Part shown: positions 36,665 through 45,132 of the stretch, one piece after another
Position numbering within the stretch: position 1 is the first letter of the stretch
Layout: every line of letters starts with the position of its first letter
NCBI GenBank assembly: GCA_003599575.1
Contig: QZKV01000176.1
Location: 1-45,132, forward strand
Source of the DNA: Desulfobacteraceae bacterium
GTDB lineage: Bacteria > Desulfobacterota > Desulfobacteria > Desulfobacterales > Desulfosarcinaceae
Direction: 5' to 3'
Length of the DNA: 45,132 bases
Position numbers and translations under genes: made by a program
Notes under the pieces: model-generated
The model's database searches: none
Told to the model about the DNA's origin: nothing
Seen by the model: the letters and a program-made list of their open reading frames with translations, nothing else

Positions 36665-39067
36665 CTATTCCTGCAGCGCCGGCAGAAATCCGAAGGCGCC
36701 GGGCCTGCCGGGCAGCCTGATCGCAAAATCGTCAAAAAAGATGTCCGGGGTCCGGGTGTTGTTCGGCACACCCCCCACGGATCCCCAGCCCCAGGTGTGC
36801 AGACCGATTTCAGGACGCGACGCGGCGAAAACGCCGGAAGCCGGCGTCGTCAGGACCGGATTGTTGCTCCGCAAAATGGTATTGCTCTCAACCCCGGCGC
36901 CGCGCAGCTCGATTGAAGTTACGCCTGGATTGGCGGCATCCCAGCGCACCAGGGTAAAATAATCGCTGCCGGCATCCGTATCATTCACATCGTCCGGAGG
37001 CCAATTGACCTGATCGCGGGCATTGGCCAGGCGCCGATTGTCCCGCGGATCGCCGTCGGGGGTGCCCGATGGGGCGTTGTCGCCGAAGAACACCTGGATG
37101 TCATTGACGCGCTGGCCGGCAAAGGCCCCACCGGCGGCATTCTGTTCCCGGATGCGCACCAGCAGAGTCGGCCAGCTGACCTGCCGGTCATATACCTGAA
37201 CATCGTCGACGTACCATCCATCCCCGGGCGAATTCCCTGACAACAGCCAGTCGCGGGTTCGCAACCTGAAGCGGATTCTAACGTTCCTCCGGCCGGCGTA
37301 ATCCGTCAGATCGATGGTGACCGGCGTCCACAATGCCTGTGTGCCGGTATAGCGGGCCAAGCGGGTCCAGGCTCCACTTCCACCGCCGTTATTGGTCGAA
37401 ATCTCCACGTCCGCATAGTCTTCGTACCAACCTAAAAACCAAAACCGGTACAAATCGAAGCGATGGTAGAAGCTCAATTGCGGCGCTATTGCCGTTGAAA
37501 GATCGAAGGATACCGATTCGATGCTGATGTCCGCATCTTCCGGCGAATCGCCGCCGGGGCTGTCATGCCAGCACCGGGTCGGGCTGGGCGGATTGTTGGC
37601 CGGCGGCGAATTGGCCACCAAACCCCATGGGGCGTCGGTGGTCCACTTGGTCGTGCCCGCTTCCATATCGTCTTCAAAATAGATGATTCCCCCCTGTGAA
37701 AAATCGGAAGGGACGAGTGTTTTATAGGCCAGCCAGCGCCAGTTGCGGTAATCGGCATGGGCCCGTTCCCACAAAACGATCATGGGTTGGTCGGGTATGG
37801 GAACGATGTTGTCGGGTATCCCGTCCGCATTGTTTGAGGCCGCCTTCAACAAAGAAATCCCGTAATGGTTGCCATTGCCGTCCAGCCGGACGGAAAGACC
37901 GGCCAGGTAGACAGGCTCGTCATTCAGGAAAATCTTCGCCTGGACATCGTAATTGAGCAAATTGCCGTTGCCGGACCAGGCCGAAGCCAGGTCCACGCCT
38001 GCTTGCGACCAATTCAGGGCCAGCTGGCTTGAGTCCAACTGCGTGGCCGGCAGCCGGTCGGTACCGGTCACACGCAATGCATTGCCGCCGTCCACCGCCG
38101 CCACCGCGTGGGCACCCTCCGACGAGGGTGCGTTCCAGTTGCCCAAGGAGGGATCATCGAACCTCTCGTGCCATTCCGAAGCCGTCGCGCCGCCCGTGCC
38201 GATGGGCACATGATAGGTAATCAACCGGTTGGTTCCCAAAGTCCCTTGTCCGAAAATACCCGTACTCGCGACTTTGACGAAAGGCTGCAAAACCACCTCA
38301 TCGCCGTTGGCAGGCGCCAGCGGCGCCCAGGCGCCATCCACCCGGGCAATCCCCCGCAAGCGGGTATTTTCGCGGGTGACATAGCGATACAAAACGCCAT
38401 TGAGCTGAAAACGGCCGTTGTGCTCCGGAAACACAGCGGCCGGGGTGGCCGCCTGCAAATGCAAGTCGCCGCCTTGAGCCACGGCTGTACCATCGCTCAA
38501 TACCACCAGGCTGACACTATCGCCGATCGCCGCCAAACCATTCCAGTTGCCGCCTTCCCGGCGGAAGCGAACCCGATTGCCCGCCTGGTTTTCGATATCA
38601 CGATAGGCCAGGGAGGGCCCATTGTTGATCCTCAGCCGGCCGCGCTGGCTTGCAAAAGCGGGCGCAACCCCATAGGGAACCTCGGTGGTCAGCCATTGGG
38701 GTTGGACATTGGTGACCCGAAAAATATGCGGCTGGAAGGATAAGGTGAATTGCTCGCCGGCGCTCAGCGAATAGGTCCGGCCGTGCAGGACATTCAAATC
38801 AGCCCCGGCCGCCATTTTCGCCGCGGCATAGCGATAACCCGATTCAGCCAGATAAAAGGCCCGATTACCGCTGTTGGCGCTGACCGTGTGGAAGGTGGCT
38901 GTGGTGGTTTGGGATAACAGGGCTGCGCCGATTATGCTGATGAGCAGAATGGCTACAATCAGGCCGATCAACGAGCTGCCGCGTTGATTAAGATCTGTTT
39001 GCAAATCTTCTTGCCAAATGGCCGGCTGAGGCATTCCCTTACCACTCGCTCGGAAACAGTCTTTCAA
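36665..39067 (-). CDS. Giant minor pilin, PilX/GspK- or MshP/Q-like
   Basis: This 800-residue protein begins like a minor pilin: after a leader of about 30 residues, RGSSLIGLIVAILLISIIG is a class III-type hydrophobic helix, followed by ATFHTVSANSGNRAFYLAESGYRYAAAK, typical of PilX/GspK proteins. The usual Glu at +5 is absent, as in GspK. PilX and GspK are normally 150-330 residues. Here a lectin/LamG-like beta sandwich (about residues 300-455) and a MAM-like jelly roll with GDGWYVDDVQVYD (about 470-640) follow. This recalls MshP plus MshQ of MSHA pili. It could be a pilus-tip adhesin. Its start overlaps the upstream minor pilin gene in ATGA, and it is last in the cluster. Confidence 0.8.
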   Translation of the reverse strand: MKDCFRASGKGMPQPAIWQEDLQTDLNQRGSSLIGLIVAILLISIIGAALLSQTTTATFHTVSANSGNRAFYLAESGYRYAAAKMAAGADLNVLHGRTYSLSAGEQFTLSFQPHIFRVTNVQPQWLTTEVPYGVAPAFASQRGRLRINNGPSLAYRDIENQAGNRVRFRREGGNWNGLAAIGDSVSLVVLSDGTAVAQGGDLHLQAATPAAVFPEHNGRFQLNGVLYRYVTRENTRLRGIARVDGAWAPLAPANGDEVVLQPFVKVASTGIFGQGTLGTNRLITYHVPIGTGGATASEWHERFDDPSLGNWNAPSSEGAHAVAAVDGGNALRVTGTDRLPATQLDSSQLALNWSQAGVDLASAWSGNGNLLNYDVQAKIFLNDEPVYLAGLSVRLDGNGNHYGISLLKAASNNADGIPDNIVPIPDQPMIVLWERAHADYRNWRWLAYKTLVPSDFSQGGIIYFEDDMEAGTTKWTTDAPWGLVANSPPANNPPSPTRCWHDSPGGDSPEDADISIESVSFDLSTAIAPQLSFYHRFDLYRFWFLGWYEDYADVEISTNNGGGSGAWTRLARYTGTQALWTPVTIDLTDYAGRRNVRIRFRLRTRDWLLSGNSPGDGWYVDDVQVYDRQVSWPTLLVRIREQNAAGGAFAGQRVNDIQVFFGDNAPSGTPDGDPRDNRRLANARDQVNWPPDDVNDTDAGSDYFTLVRWDAANPGVTSIELRGAGVESNTILRSNNPVLTTPASGVFAASRPEIGLHTWGWGSVGGVPNNTRTPDIFFDDFAIRLPGRPGAFGFLPALQE

Positions 39068-39642
39068 GGCCCATTTAAATTACCGTTGTTCCGGGGACTG
39101 ACCCTAAACGAAAAATTTGTGCCGGATTCGCCGTCGCCGCGATCCAGGCGAAAAGCAACCTGCACTTCATAAAGGTTGCTGATATTGGCTGTAGGAACAT
39201 CGTTGAGAGTGCCTGAACTGTCTACATATTGTATGCTAAAGCCATCCATGGGCTCGGCCAGAAGATCCCCGGGCTCAGCAGGTGTGGGACAGTTACAGTG
39301 TGCACTTGGGTTGACCTTCATTTCCAGGCGATTGTCGCGCCATCCGATGGTTCTGAAAAAAGGTGAAATCGTGTCGATCCGGTATCGAACGCAGCCATTG
39401 TTTGAGGCAGCCTCATCAACAGCCGATAAATCGCCCATCTCACGGGACATCCGGGAAATCACCAGTGAGGCCTTTTGGCTGAGTTCGGCATTGATTTTCG
39501 AAAAGGCATATCCTCTGACGCCGGTCACAATGCCGACGGAAACCACCGCGGCCAAAATCCCGACCAGCGTCAACGCGGCCAGTATTTCAATCAAGGTAAA
39601 GCCGCTGTTGCGCAAAGCGCATCTGAGGTGATCAGCCGGCAT
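39064..39642 (-). CDS. Minor pilin, PilW/GspJ-like
   Basis: This 192-residue prepilin has a 14-residue leader ending in NSG, cleaved before FTLIEILAALTLVGILAAVV. The Glu at +5 is present. The middle (KASLVISRMSREMGDLSAV) is typical of PilW/GspJ/MshO proteins, which have a longer globular head. Three cysteines lie in CNCPTP and near NNGC. It overlaps the previous gene by 11 bases and the next by 4, so the group is translated together. Confidence 0.85.
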   Translation of the reverse strand: MPADHLRCALRNSGFTLIEILAALTLVGILAAVVSVGIVTGVRGYAFSKINAELSQKASLVISRMSREMGDLSAVDEAASNNGCVRYRIDTISPFFRTIGWRDNRLEMKVNPSAHCNCPTPAEPGDLLAEPMDGFSIQYVDSSGTLNDVPTANISNLYEVQVAFRLDRGDGESGTNFSFRVSPRNNGNLNGP

Positions 39643-40066
39643 GAGTAAACAATGCGCGCAGGGTTCGATCGCCGTTGGAAATGGTTATGAGTAAAATAGC
39701 GACATCACCGTCGTTCCCTACATCAACTTCAACGCCGGTTTGGGCGCCGGTGATGAATGCGCTGTATGCCGGATTAGAAGTCACCTGAGATGCAAATGTC
39801 GCCAGAGGGCTTCCCGGGCTGTTGCGCAGCCAGTCGCGATAGTCGCGCGTGATATCTTCCATGACGGTCTTTAACGATGCTTCGTCATTGACACTGGCCA
39901 CGACCTTGGCGCCTGCGATCATATTGGTGCTCATGAACGGAACGATCAAAGCTCCCAATACGGCGGCGAGTGTAATCGTCACGATGACTTCGATCAGGGT
40001 GAAGCCATGTTTGGAATGCATGCACCCGCAGAGTGGCATTTTACAGGACCGAGTCTTTGTTTTCAT
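39632..40066 (-). CDS. Minor pilin, GspI/PilV- or MshD-like
   Basis: This 144-residue prepilin carries SKHG before FTLIEVIVTITLAAVLGALI. Its leader is rather long (21 residues from the first ATG), and an internal Met could shorten it. The head is acidic (GVEVDVGNDGDVAILLITIS). Position and size suggest the GspI/PilV or MshC/D slot of the cluster; the sequence alone does not decide. Confidence 0.82.
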   Translation of the reverse strand: MKTKTRSCKMPLCGCMHSKHGFTLIEVIVTITLAAVLGALIVPFMSTNMIAGAKVVASVNDEASLKTVMEDITRDYRDWLRNSPGSPLATFASQVTSNPAYSAFITGAQTGVEVDVGNDGDVAILLITISNGDRTLRALFTHAG

Positions 40067-40092
40067 ACATCACCCGCTCCACGGTGACGTGA

Positions 40093-40536
40093 TCAGGGAA
40101 TATACCCCGTATTGGCTGTGACGGTAATATTCGTGCTGGAGGTGTGAATGACCAAAGTGTTCGCCCCCGGACTTCCATAGCCGTCAAAGGTAATCGTTTG
40201 AGGTGTTCCTGTAATTGTAAGATAGGCAAGCGTCACTGTATCCGCAGTCTGGCCTGGCAATAATTTACGGTTGCCGCCGGTGGTTTCGAACAACCAGTAG
40301 GTGTTCGAACTTGCGTAGTAAATCCCCCACGCCGCATTGTCGGCCATGGCCCGCGATTGAGCATAACGCAGGTGCGCTTTTACTTGGTGGACTTCCGAGA
40401 GCGCCTGCTCTGATTCGGTAGAGGCTGTTTTGGAAATTGCCACGGCCGATACGATACTGATTAACAGCAGCACGGCTATTACTTCCAACAAAGTAAAGCC
40501 AATTGAATTGCTGACGCTGCTGTTTGCCGGTTTCAT
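40093..40536 (-). CDS. Minor pilin, GspH/FimT-like
   Basis: This 147-residue prepilin has a 13-residue leader ending in SIG, then FTLLEVIAVLLLISIVSAVA. The helix continues into HLRYAQSRAMADNAAWGIYY, the typical GspH/FimT transition, followed by an all-beta head. It lies 66 bases after the major pilin gene and is part of the same transcription unit. Confidence 0.87.
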   Translation of the reverse strand: MKPANSSVSNSIGFTLLEVIAVLLLISIVSAVAISKTASTESEQALSEVHQVKAHLRYAQSRAMADNAAWGIYYASSNTYWLFETTGGNRKLLPGQTADTVTLAYLTITGTPQTITFDGYGSPGANTLVIHTSSTNITVTANTGYIP

Positions 40537-40602
40537 TTAAATATAACTGAATCCCCCTTATAAGGCCAATTAGGGGGGATTCACCATGATGGGTTGAGAG
40601 TG

Positions 40603-41019
40603 TTAGTTTGGCAACGGCACATTTGACCGAGAGGCTGTAGCACCTGCAACCGATGTTCCTGTTTTGCCGGAGGCCGAGACATCGATACCCGCACCAGACG
40701 CTGGAGCACTGAAGGTAATCGTAAAATCGCCGGCATCGTATGGCGTAACGAGTCCATTGGTCATGCCGGTAAGATGGGCTAATGTCGTTGGCAAAGTGCC
40801 ATTATTGGTAAGAATGTATTTGGCTGCATATTGATTGATTTGGGCGATACCTTCGGCGACGGCGGCCTCCGCGGCCTTATTGGCCGCATCTGCTTGCAGA
40901 TTGATATACTTGGGCACGGCAACGGCGGCGAGCACGCCGAGCAGTATTAAAACGGCGATGATTTCGATCAAGGTAAAACCGGACTGATTATTCCCCAAAA
41001 CGTTTTTGGACTTTTTCAT
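40603..41019 (-). CDS. Major type IV pilin, MshA-like
   Basis: This 138-residue prepilin has a 14-residue leader (ending NQSG), cleaved before FTLIEIIAVLILLGVLAAVA. The following VPKYINLQADA is the hallmark seen in MSHA-type pilins. The head is Ala/Gly/Thr-rich and contains no cysteine pair, so the usual C-terminal disulfide loop is missing. GAGGAG precedes the ATG. It is first in the pilin block, with a sigma-54-type promoter upstream, and is likely the main fibre subunit. Confidence 0.88.
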   Translation of the reverse strand: MKKSKNVLGNNQSGFTLIEIIAVLILLGVLAAVAVPKYINLQADAANKAAEAAVAEGIAQINQYAAKYILTNNGTLPTTLAHLTGMTNGLVTPYDAGDFTITFSAPASGAGIDVSASGKTGTSVAGATASRSNVPLPN

Positions 41020-41301
41020 TGGCCTGTGCTCCTCTTGTAGAAGTTCAAGTTATGAAAACAATAGGTCTCTAAGAGTTTGTCTTCTTCATTGCACATCGCA
41101 TGCCGTAATTTCCCGAGATTTTGGATTGCGATGTTTTTTCATAGGATTGCACGCTTTTCGGGTTGAATCAGCGCAAGCGCACACCTTAATTCGGTGATCA
41201 TTTGTATTATTCAGATCTGTTGTCTTCTCCAAAATTTGGAGCAATAACTCCAGAAAATGTAGAACGCCGGTTTTTTGACGCTGGAAACAAGTTGCCGGAT
41301 A
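41020..41301. other. Regulatory region between activator and pilin genes
   Basis: This 282-base AT-rich gap separates the sigma-54 activator gene from the major pilin gene on the same strand. It holds the sigma-54-type promoter at 41090-41105 and about 195 bases further upstream where activator sites would be expected. No clear palindromic operator was identified. Confidence 0.5.
41090..41105 (-). promoter_or_regulatory. Sigma-54-type promoter of the pilin operon
   Basis: The minus strand reads CGGCATGCGATGTGCA, matching TGGCACGNNNNTTGCA with three mismatches. It keeps the invariant GG and GC pairs at the required 10-base spacing. It lies about 70 bases before the major pilin start, directly downstream of a sigma-54 activator gene. 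Confidence 0.5.
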
Positions 41302-42630
41302 CTAAATTATGTTTTTGAGGAGCTTTGCATCGATTTCGAATTTTTTGATCCTGTGCCAGAGACTGCGCTGATTGATTCCGAGCAACTCGGCCGCTCTGAT
41401 TTGGATGCCCGCAGCTTTTTGCAGCGCTTCGATGATAAAACTTTTTTCGATTTCTTTTAATTGCTCGTCTATCGTCATTTTGCGCTGAATACGATCAGTC
41501 ACCCGACGGGAGAATCCCTTGGTCATCTCCTTGGGTAAATGAACCGCATCGATTATCCCATCTTCAACGACAACCACCGCCCTTTCGATCGTGTTTTGCA
41601 ATTGACGCACATTTCCGGGCCAACCGTGGTTTTTGAGTAGATGCATAGCTATGTTCGACAACTCGACCGATTTGGGACTTCTCTTCAAAAAATGCCTGAC
41701 CAGCAAAGGGATGTCCTCTGGACGCTCGCGCAATGGCGGTATGGCCAAAGTGAAAACATTCAATCGATAGAACAGATCTTCTCTAAAAGTACCGTTTTTG
41801 ACCATCTGTTCCAGGTTTTTGTTGGTGGCGGCGATAAAGCGCACATTGACTTTCAATGTGCGCGTCCCACCGACCCGTTCGAATTCCTTTTCCTGCAGCA
41901 CACGCAGAATTTTCGCCTGAGTTTCCATCGGCATATCCCCAATTTCATCCAGAAACAGGGTGCCACCGTGAGCCAACTCAAATTTCCCGGGCTTTGCCTG
42001 AACGGCTCCCGTAAAAGCGCCTTTTTCATACCCGAACAACTCGCTTTCCCAAAGCCCATTCGGCACAGCGACGCAATTTAATTTGATGAACGGTTTATCC
42101 TTGCGTTGGCTGTGCGTGCAAATGCTGGTTGCAATCAACTCTTTTCCCGTACCGCTTTCGCCCAGTATAAGAACCGTCGAATCGGTGGGGGCCACTTGCA
42201 TGATCTGCGATAGGACACTGCGTATGGCACGGCTTTCGCCGACGATATCGGGGAAAAAATGGCGCGCATCGACCTGGCTGAGCAGCTTGGCAACATCTTC
42301 AAAGACCTGTGATATCTCGGCCATCTGATCATGATGAGGGGGTTCTTTTTTGGTCTGTTCGAGCGAAAGTGCGGGTATGGTCCTGGTTTTAAGAAGAAAA
42401 TCCCGCATCGGTTTCAATAAAAAATGGACTATGGCCAGTCCGCAGCAAAAAGCCAGCGCACAGAGCAAGGTTGTCCCCCAGAAAACAGGCAGGCCGGGAT
42501 CGAGTTGATGTCTGAAGCAGTATTCGGTCAACCGGAAGGAAATCACTGCGGAAAGCATCATCAACCCCGTAATGATGACCGGGATTATAATATAGAAGCT
42601 GATATGGTAGCGGTTTTGTATCATATGCAT
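41302..42630 (-). CDS. Membrane-anchored sigma-54-dependent activator
   Basis: This 442-residue protein starts with two membrane helices (about residues 12-34 and 49-71) and a short linker. The AAA+ domain of NtrC-type activators follows (about 128-360): Walker [19 protein letters not shown] (the sigma-54 contact loop), Walker [14 protein letters not shown], and [13 protein letters not shown] Fis-type helix-turn-helix ends the protein ([19 protein letters not shown]). There is no response-regulator receiver domain, and the periplasmic part is very short (about 15 residues). It probably drives the pilin promoter at 41090, acting at the inner membrane. Most pilus regulators (PilR) are soluble with a receiver, so this form is unusual. 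Confidence 0.9.
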   Translation of the reverse strand: MHMIQNRYHISFYIIIPVIITGLMMLSAVISFRLTEYCFRHQLDPGLPVFWGTTLLCALAFCCGLAIVHFLLKPMRDFLLKTRTIPALSLEQTKKEPPHHDQMAEISQVFEDVAKLLSQVDARHFFPDIVGESRAIRSVLSQIMQVAPTDSTVLILGESGTGKELIATSICTHSQRKDKPFIKLNCVAVPNGLWESELFGYEKGAFTGAVQAKPGKFELAHGGTLFLDEIGDMPMETQAKILRVLQEKEFERVGGTRTLKVNVRFIAATNKNLEQMVKNGTFREDLFYRLNVFTLAIPPLRERPEDIPLLVRHFLKRSPKSVELSNIAMHLLKNHGWPGNVRQLQNTIERAVVVVEDGIIDAVHLPKEMTKGFSRRVTDRIQRKMTIDEQLKEIEKSFIIEALQKAAGIQIRAAELLGINQRSLWHRIKKFEIDAKLLKNII

Positions 42631-42694
42631 GCAACTTGCCGGTGGCGATTCCGCGATCCCGGTGAGCGATCCCTCCGGGTCTGCTGGCCATCGA

Positions 42695-43906
42695 TTACCG
42701 AACCATTTTCGTTAAATCCCACATCGGCGAAAAAATGGCGAAAGCAAAAAAGCCGACAACGACCGCCAATCCAACAGTCAGGACCGGTCCTATGGCGTCG
42801 GATAGTTTTTTGACAGCATATTCGACTTCGGTGTCATAATGTGCGGACACTTCTTTGAGCATTTCGTCAAGGTTTCCGGACTCTTCGCCGATAGCCACCA
42901 TGTTGATCACCATGGGCGGAAAATATTTGGCCGACTGCAGCGGGCCGGCGATGCCGCGGCCTTCTTCCAGGCGCTCGCGAATCTTGTTGAACTCGCGGGA
43001 AACAGCGGCATTGCCGATGGTTTTGGTCAATACCGTCATCGCGCTGAGCACCGGCACGCCGCTGGCCTGAAATATGGAGAAAATGCTGGCGAAACGCGAC
43101 ATGGCCGCTTTAATGAAGAGGGGGCCGATCAGCGGAATTCTCAGCAGGATAACGTCTTTTACGTAAAGGCCCTGTTCGGTGCGTAAATAGCAGATCAATC
43201 CGATCACAGCGGCTGTAATGCCCACGATGAGGACATGCCAGTAATTGGTAAGCACATCATAGAGAAGCATGCAGATTCGGGTCGGCAGAGGCAGGTCCAA
43301 ACCGGCCGATTGAAAAATTTTGACGAATTTGGGAATGACGAAAGTCAAAAGAATAAAAAAGGCAATTACAAGTGCGATGACAACGATGATGGGATATTGC
43401 AGGGCAGATCGTATATCGGAACGAACCTTGTGGTCATGATCGATGATATAGATCAGGCGTTCAAGCACATCCGGCAGAGAGCCGGTTGCCTCACCCGCCT
43501 GAATCATATTGCAATAGAGGGCTGAGAATGTCTTCTCATGGCGTTTGAAGGCCTCGTATAAACTTGCCCCGCGCATTATTGCTTCGTGCATATCGGCAAG
43601 GACGGCTTTCAATGGCTTGTTTTCGGTCTGCTGCCCGAGAACTTGCAGTATCTGCAGCATGGATATGCCCGAGCGGACCAGGGTTTGAAACTGCTTGGTG
43701 AAGAGAATCAGTTCCGGTGTTTTCACGCTCGTAAAAAAGCCTGTTGCTCTTCTTCCCTGCCCGTCGGCGCGGCCCGGCTTAACCGAAGTGGGAATCAAGC
43801 CGCTTTCGTTCAGCTTGTCCTGGGCCTGGTCCAGTGTGTCGGCTTCCATCATGCCGGAGACCGTTTGACCCTGGTCATTTATGGCTTGGTACGCATATGA
43901 CGGCAT
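42695..43906 (-). CDS. Pilus assembly platform protein PilC/GspF
   Basis: This 403-residue inner-membrane platform protein starts at the ATG at 43906 (MPSYAYQAINDQG is the family's standard start). Two T2SSF domains are visible: FTKQFQTLVRSGISMLQIL with QAGEATGSLPDVLERL in the first, FASIFSIFQASGVPVLSAM with IGEESGNLDEMLKEVS in the second. Membrane helices lie near 170-195, 215-240 and 370-400. It works with the ATPase encoded 23 bases upstream. It could equally be called MshG. Confidence 0.94.
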   Translation of the reverse strand: MPSYAYQAINDQGQTVSGMMEADTLDQAQDKLNESGLIPTSVKPGRADGQGRRATGFFTSVKTPELILFTKQFQTLVRSGISMLQILQVLGQQTENKPLKAVLADMHEAIMRGASLYEAFKRHEKTFSALYCNMIQAGEATGSLPDVLERLIYIIDHDHKVRSDIRSALQYPIIVVIALVIAFFILLTFVIPKFVKIFQSAGLDLPLPTRICMLLYDVLTNYWHVLIVGITAAVIGLICYLRTEQGLYVKDVILLRIPLIGPLFIKAAMSRFASIFSIFQASGVPVLSAMTVLTKTIGNAAVSREFNKIRERLEEGRGIAGPLQSAKYFPPMVINMVAIGEESGNLDEMLKEVSAHYDTEVEYAVKKLSDAIGPVLTVGLAVVVGFFAFAIFSPMWDLTKMVR

Positions 43907-43929
43907 CGTAAAACCTCTCAACAAACTCT

Positions 43930-45132
43930 TTACGCCATAATGGCCGAGGCGGCCTCTTCCAAGGTGGTCATCCCCCGGGCCACCTTGATGGCCGCGCCCT
44001 CCTTGAGGGTACGCAGTTTGCCGTTCTTGTAGGCGGCGCGGGTGATCTCCTGGGCCGATTGGCGGGCCAGGATCATTTCTTGAACCATCTCATCGATGAT
44101 CAGTACTTCGTAAATGCCGGTGCGTCCCTTATAGCCGGTGTGCAGGCAATGCAGGCACCCGGCGCCGCGATAAAAACTGGGCTTTTCGATGCGGTCCAGT
44201 CCCCACTGTTTGAACGCGGCGGCCGGCGGTTCGTAGGGCTGCTTGCAGTTGTCGCAAACCTTGCGCACCAGACGCTGGGCAATCGAGACCAGCATGACGG
44301 TTGCGACCAGAAACGGTTCGATGCCCATGTCGATAAAACGGGTGATCGCGCCGGCCGCGTCGTTGGTGTGCACGGTGCTCAATACCCGGTGGCCGGTCAG
44401 CGCGGCCTGCACGGCGATCTGGGCGGTTTCGGGATCGCGGATTTCGCCCACCATGATCACGTCCGGATCCTGACGCAGGATCGAGCGCAGCCCGCTGGCA
44501 AAGGTCATGCCGGCCTTGCGGTTCAACTGCGCCTGCCGGATCTTGTCGATGCGGTACTCCACCGGGTCTTCCAGCGTGATCACGTGAATATCCGGCCGGT
44601 TGACTTTTTTGAGAATGGAATACAGGCTGGTGGTCTTGCCGCAACCGGTCGGTCCGGTGGTGAGAATCAGGCCGTAGGGCTTTTCGACCATGGCGGCGAT
44701 CTTTTGCTGATCATCGGCCGACATACCCATCTGATCGAAGGTCAACACCCCGGCCGAGGTGTCCAGCAGCCGCAGGACCACATTTTCACCGTAAATGGTC
44801 GGGATGGTCGAGCTGCGCACATTGATCTCTTTATTCTGATTGTGAACCGTGAAGCGTCCGTCCTGGGGGACGCGCGAAACGGATATATCCATGCTGGAAA
44901 GTATTTTGAGCCGCGACACCAGCGGCAAGAACATATGCTTGGGCGGTGCGGGCACATCCCTGAGTTTGCCGTCGACCCGAAAGCGGATCTGCACCCCGCT
45001 TTTTTCCGGACTGATATGCACATCGCTGGCCCCTTCGCTGATGGCCTGCGCCAAAATCGAGTTGACCAGCCGGATGACCGGGGCTTCCGCGGCCATGTCC
45101 TGCAGGGAATTGACTTCGACATCTTCAAGCGA
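43930..45132 (-). CDS. Pilus/secretion ATPase PilB/GspE, N-terminus cut off
   Basis: About 400 C-terminal residues are visible; the frame stays open to the window edge, so the N-terminal domains lie outside. This is the extension ATPase that powers pilin assembly. Walker A GPTGCGKTTSL, the Asp box ITLEDPVEY, Walker B DPDVIMVGEIRD and the His box TVHTNDA are present. A zinc-binding CDNC...GCLHC pair follows. MSHA ATPases (MshE) and some GspE proteins bind c-di-GMP at their N-terminus, which cannot be checked here. It leads the cluster with PilC/GspF. Confidence 0.94.
   Translation of the reverse strand, partial: SLEDVEVNSLQDMAAEAPVIRLVNSILAQAISEGASDVHISPEKSGVQIRFRVDGKLRDVPAPPKHMFLPLVSRLKILSSMDISVSRVPQDGRFTVHNQNKEINVRSSTIPTIYGENVVLRLLDTSAGVLTFDQMGMSADDQQKIAAMVEKPYGLILTTGPTGCGKTTSLYSILKKVNRPDIHVITLEDPVEYRIDKIRQAQLNRKAGMTFASGLRSILRQDPDVIMVGEIRDPETAQIAVQAALTGHRVLSTVHTNDAAGAITRFIDMGIEPFLVATVMLVSIAQRLVRKVCDNCKQPYEPPAAAFKQWGLDRIEKPSFYRGAGCLHCLHTGYKGRTGIYEVLIIDEMVQEMILARQSAQEITRAAYKNGKLRTLKEGAAIKVARGMTTLEEAASAIMA

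Overview
This is a 45 kb piece of a bacterial chromosome. It looks like a metagenome-derived or draft contig, because its first 13 bases match the 3' end of the Illumina TruSeq adapter. Gene content and layout suggest a Gram-negative member of Desulfobacterota (former Deltaproteobacteria), perhaps near Desulfobacterales. The pointers are a split pntAA/pntAB/pntB transhydrogenase, pdxST with a divergent MocR regulator, a LivK-type binding protein with no permease genes beside it, cysteine-cluster proteins, an archaemetzincin homologue and short repeat arrays between genes. The taxonomy is inference; there is no rRNA or tRNA gene in the window.

Layout. 1-2.2 kb (+): two tRNA modification genes, mnmA (cut at its 5' end) and mtaB. 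2.3-4.5 kb (-): a coupled pair of unknown function, a VWA lipoprotein and a multi-pass coiled-coil membrane protein. 4.7-8.5 kb (-): a sensory operon of chemoreceptor, CheW and a small HAMP membrane protein. 9.0-12.3 kb: a PilZ protein (-) and a large outer-membrane protein (+). 12.6-15.3 kb: lgt (+) facing pdxS-pdxT (-). 15.5-19.8 kb (+): a MocR/PdxR regulator with a Gln where the PLP lysine should be, then pntAA-pntAB-pntB. 19.8-21.3 kb (-): an archaemetzincin-like protease and an RluA-family pseudouridine synthase. 21.5-23.1 kb (+): a fused HisH-HisF of eukaryotic HIS7 type. 23.3-26.0 kb (-): radC and two uncharacterised genes. 26.3-29.7 kb (+): a GAF-DHp protein without an ATPase domain, a complete small histidine kinase and a substrate-binding protein. 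30.0-31.1 kb (+): a YkgJ-type protein and khpA. 31.5-35.8 kb (-): pyrG, a LolA-like exported protein and eno. 36.1 kb (+): a small winged-helix-like protein. 36.6 kb to the end (-): a type IV pilus/MSHA/type II secretion-like cluster in the order ATPase, PilC/GspF, membrane-bound sigma-54 activator, major pilin, three minor pilins, and an 800-residue minor pilin with large extracellular modules.

How the genes work together. The pilus cluster is one assembly module. The activator probably controls a sigma-54-type promoter seen in front of the major pilin gene. PdxS and PdxT form the PLP synthase, and the divergent MocR protein is its likely regulator. The three transhydrogenase genes make one proton-translocating complex. 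The chemoreceptor, CheW and HAMP protein form a sensory unit whose CheA kinase is not in the window.

The most unusual items are the eukaryote-like HisHF fusion, the lysine-less MocR regulator, the receiver-less membrane sigma-54 activator beside a giant minor pilin, the VWA/membrane pair, the GAF-DHp protein without a catalytic domain, and several families of short-repeat hairpins placed exactly between genes.
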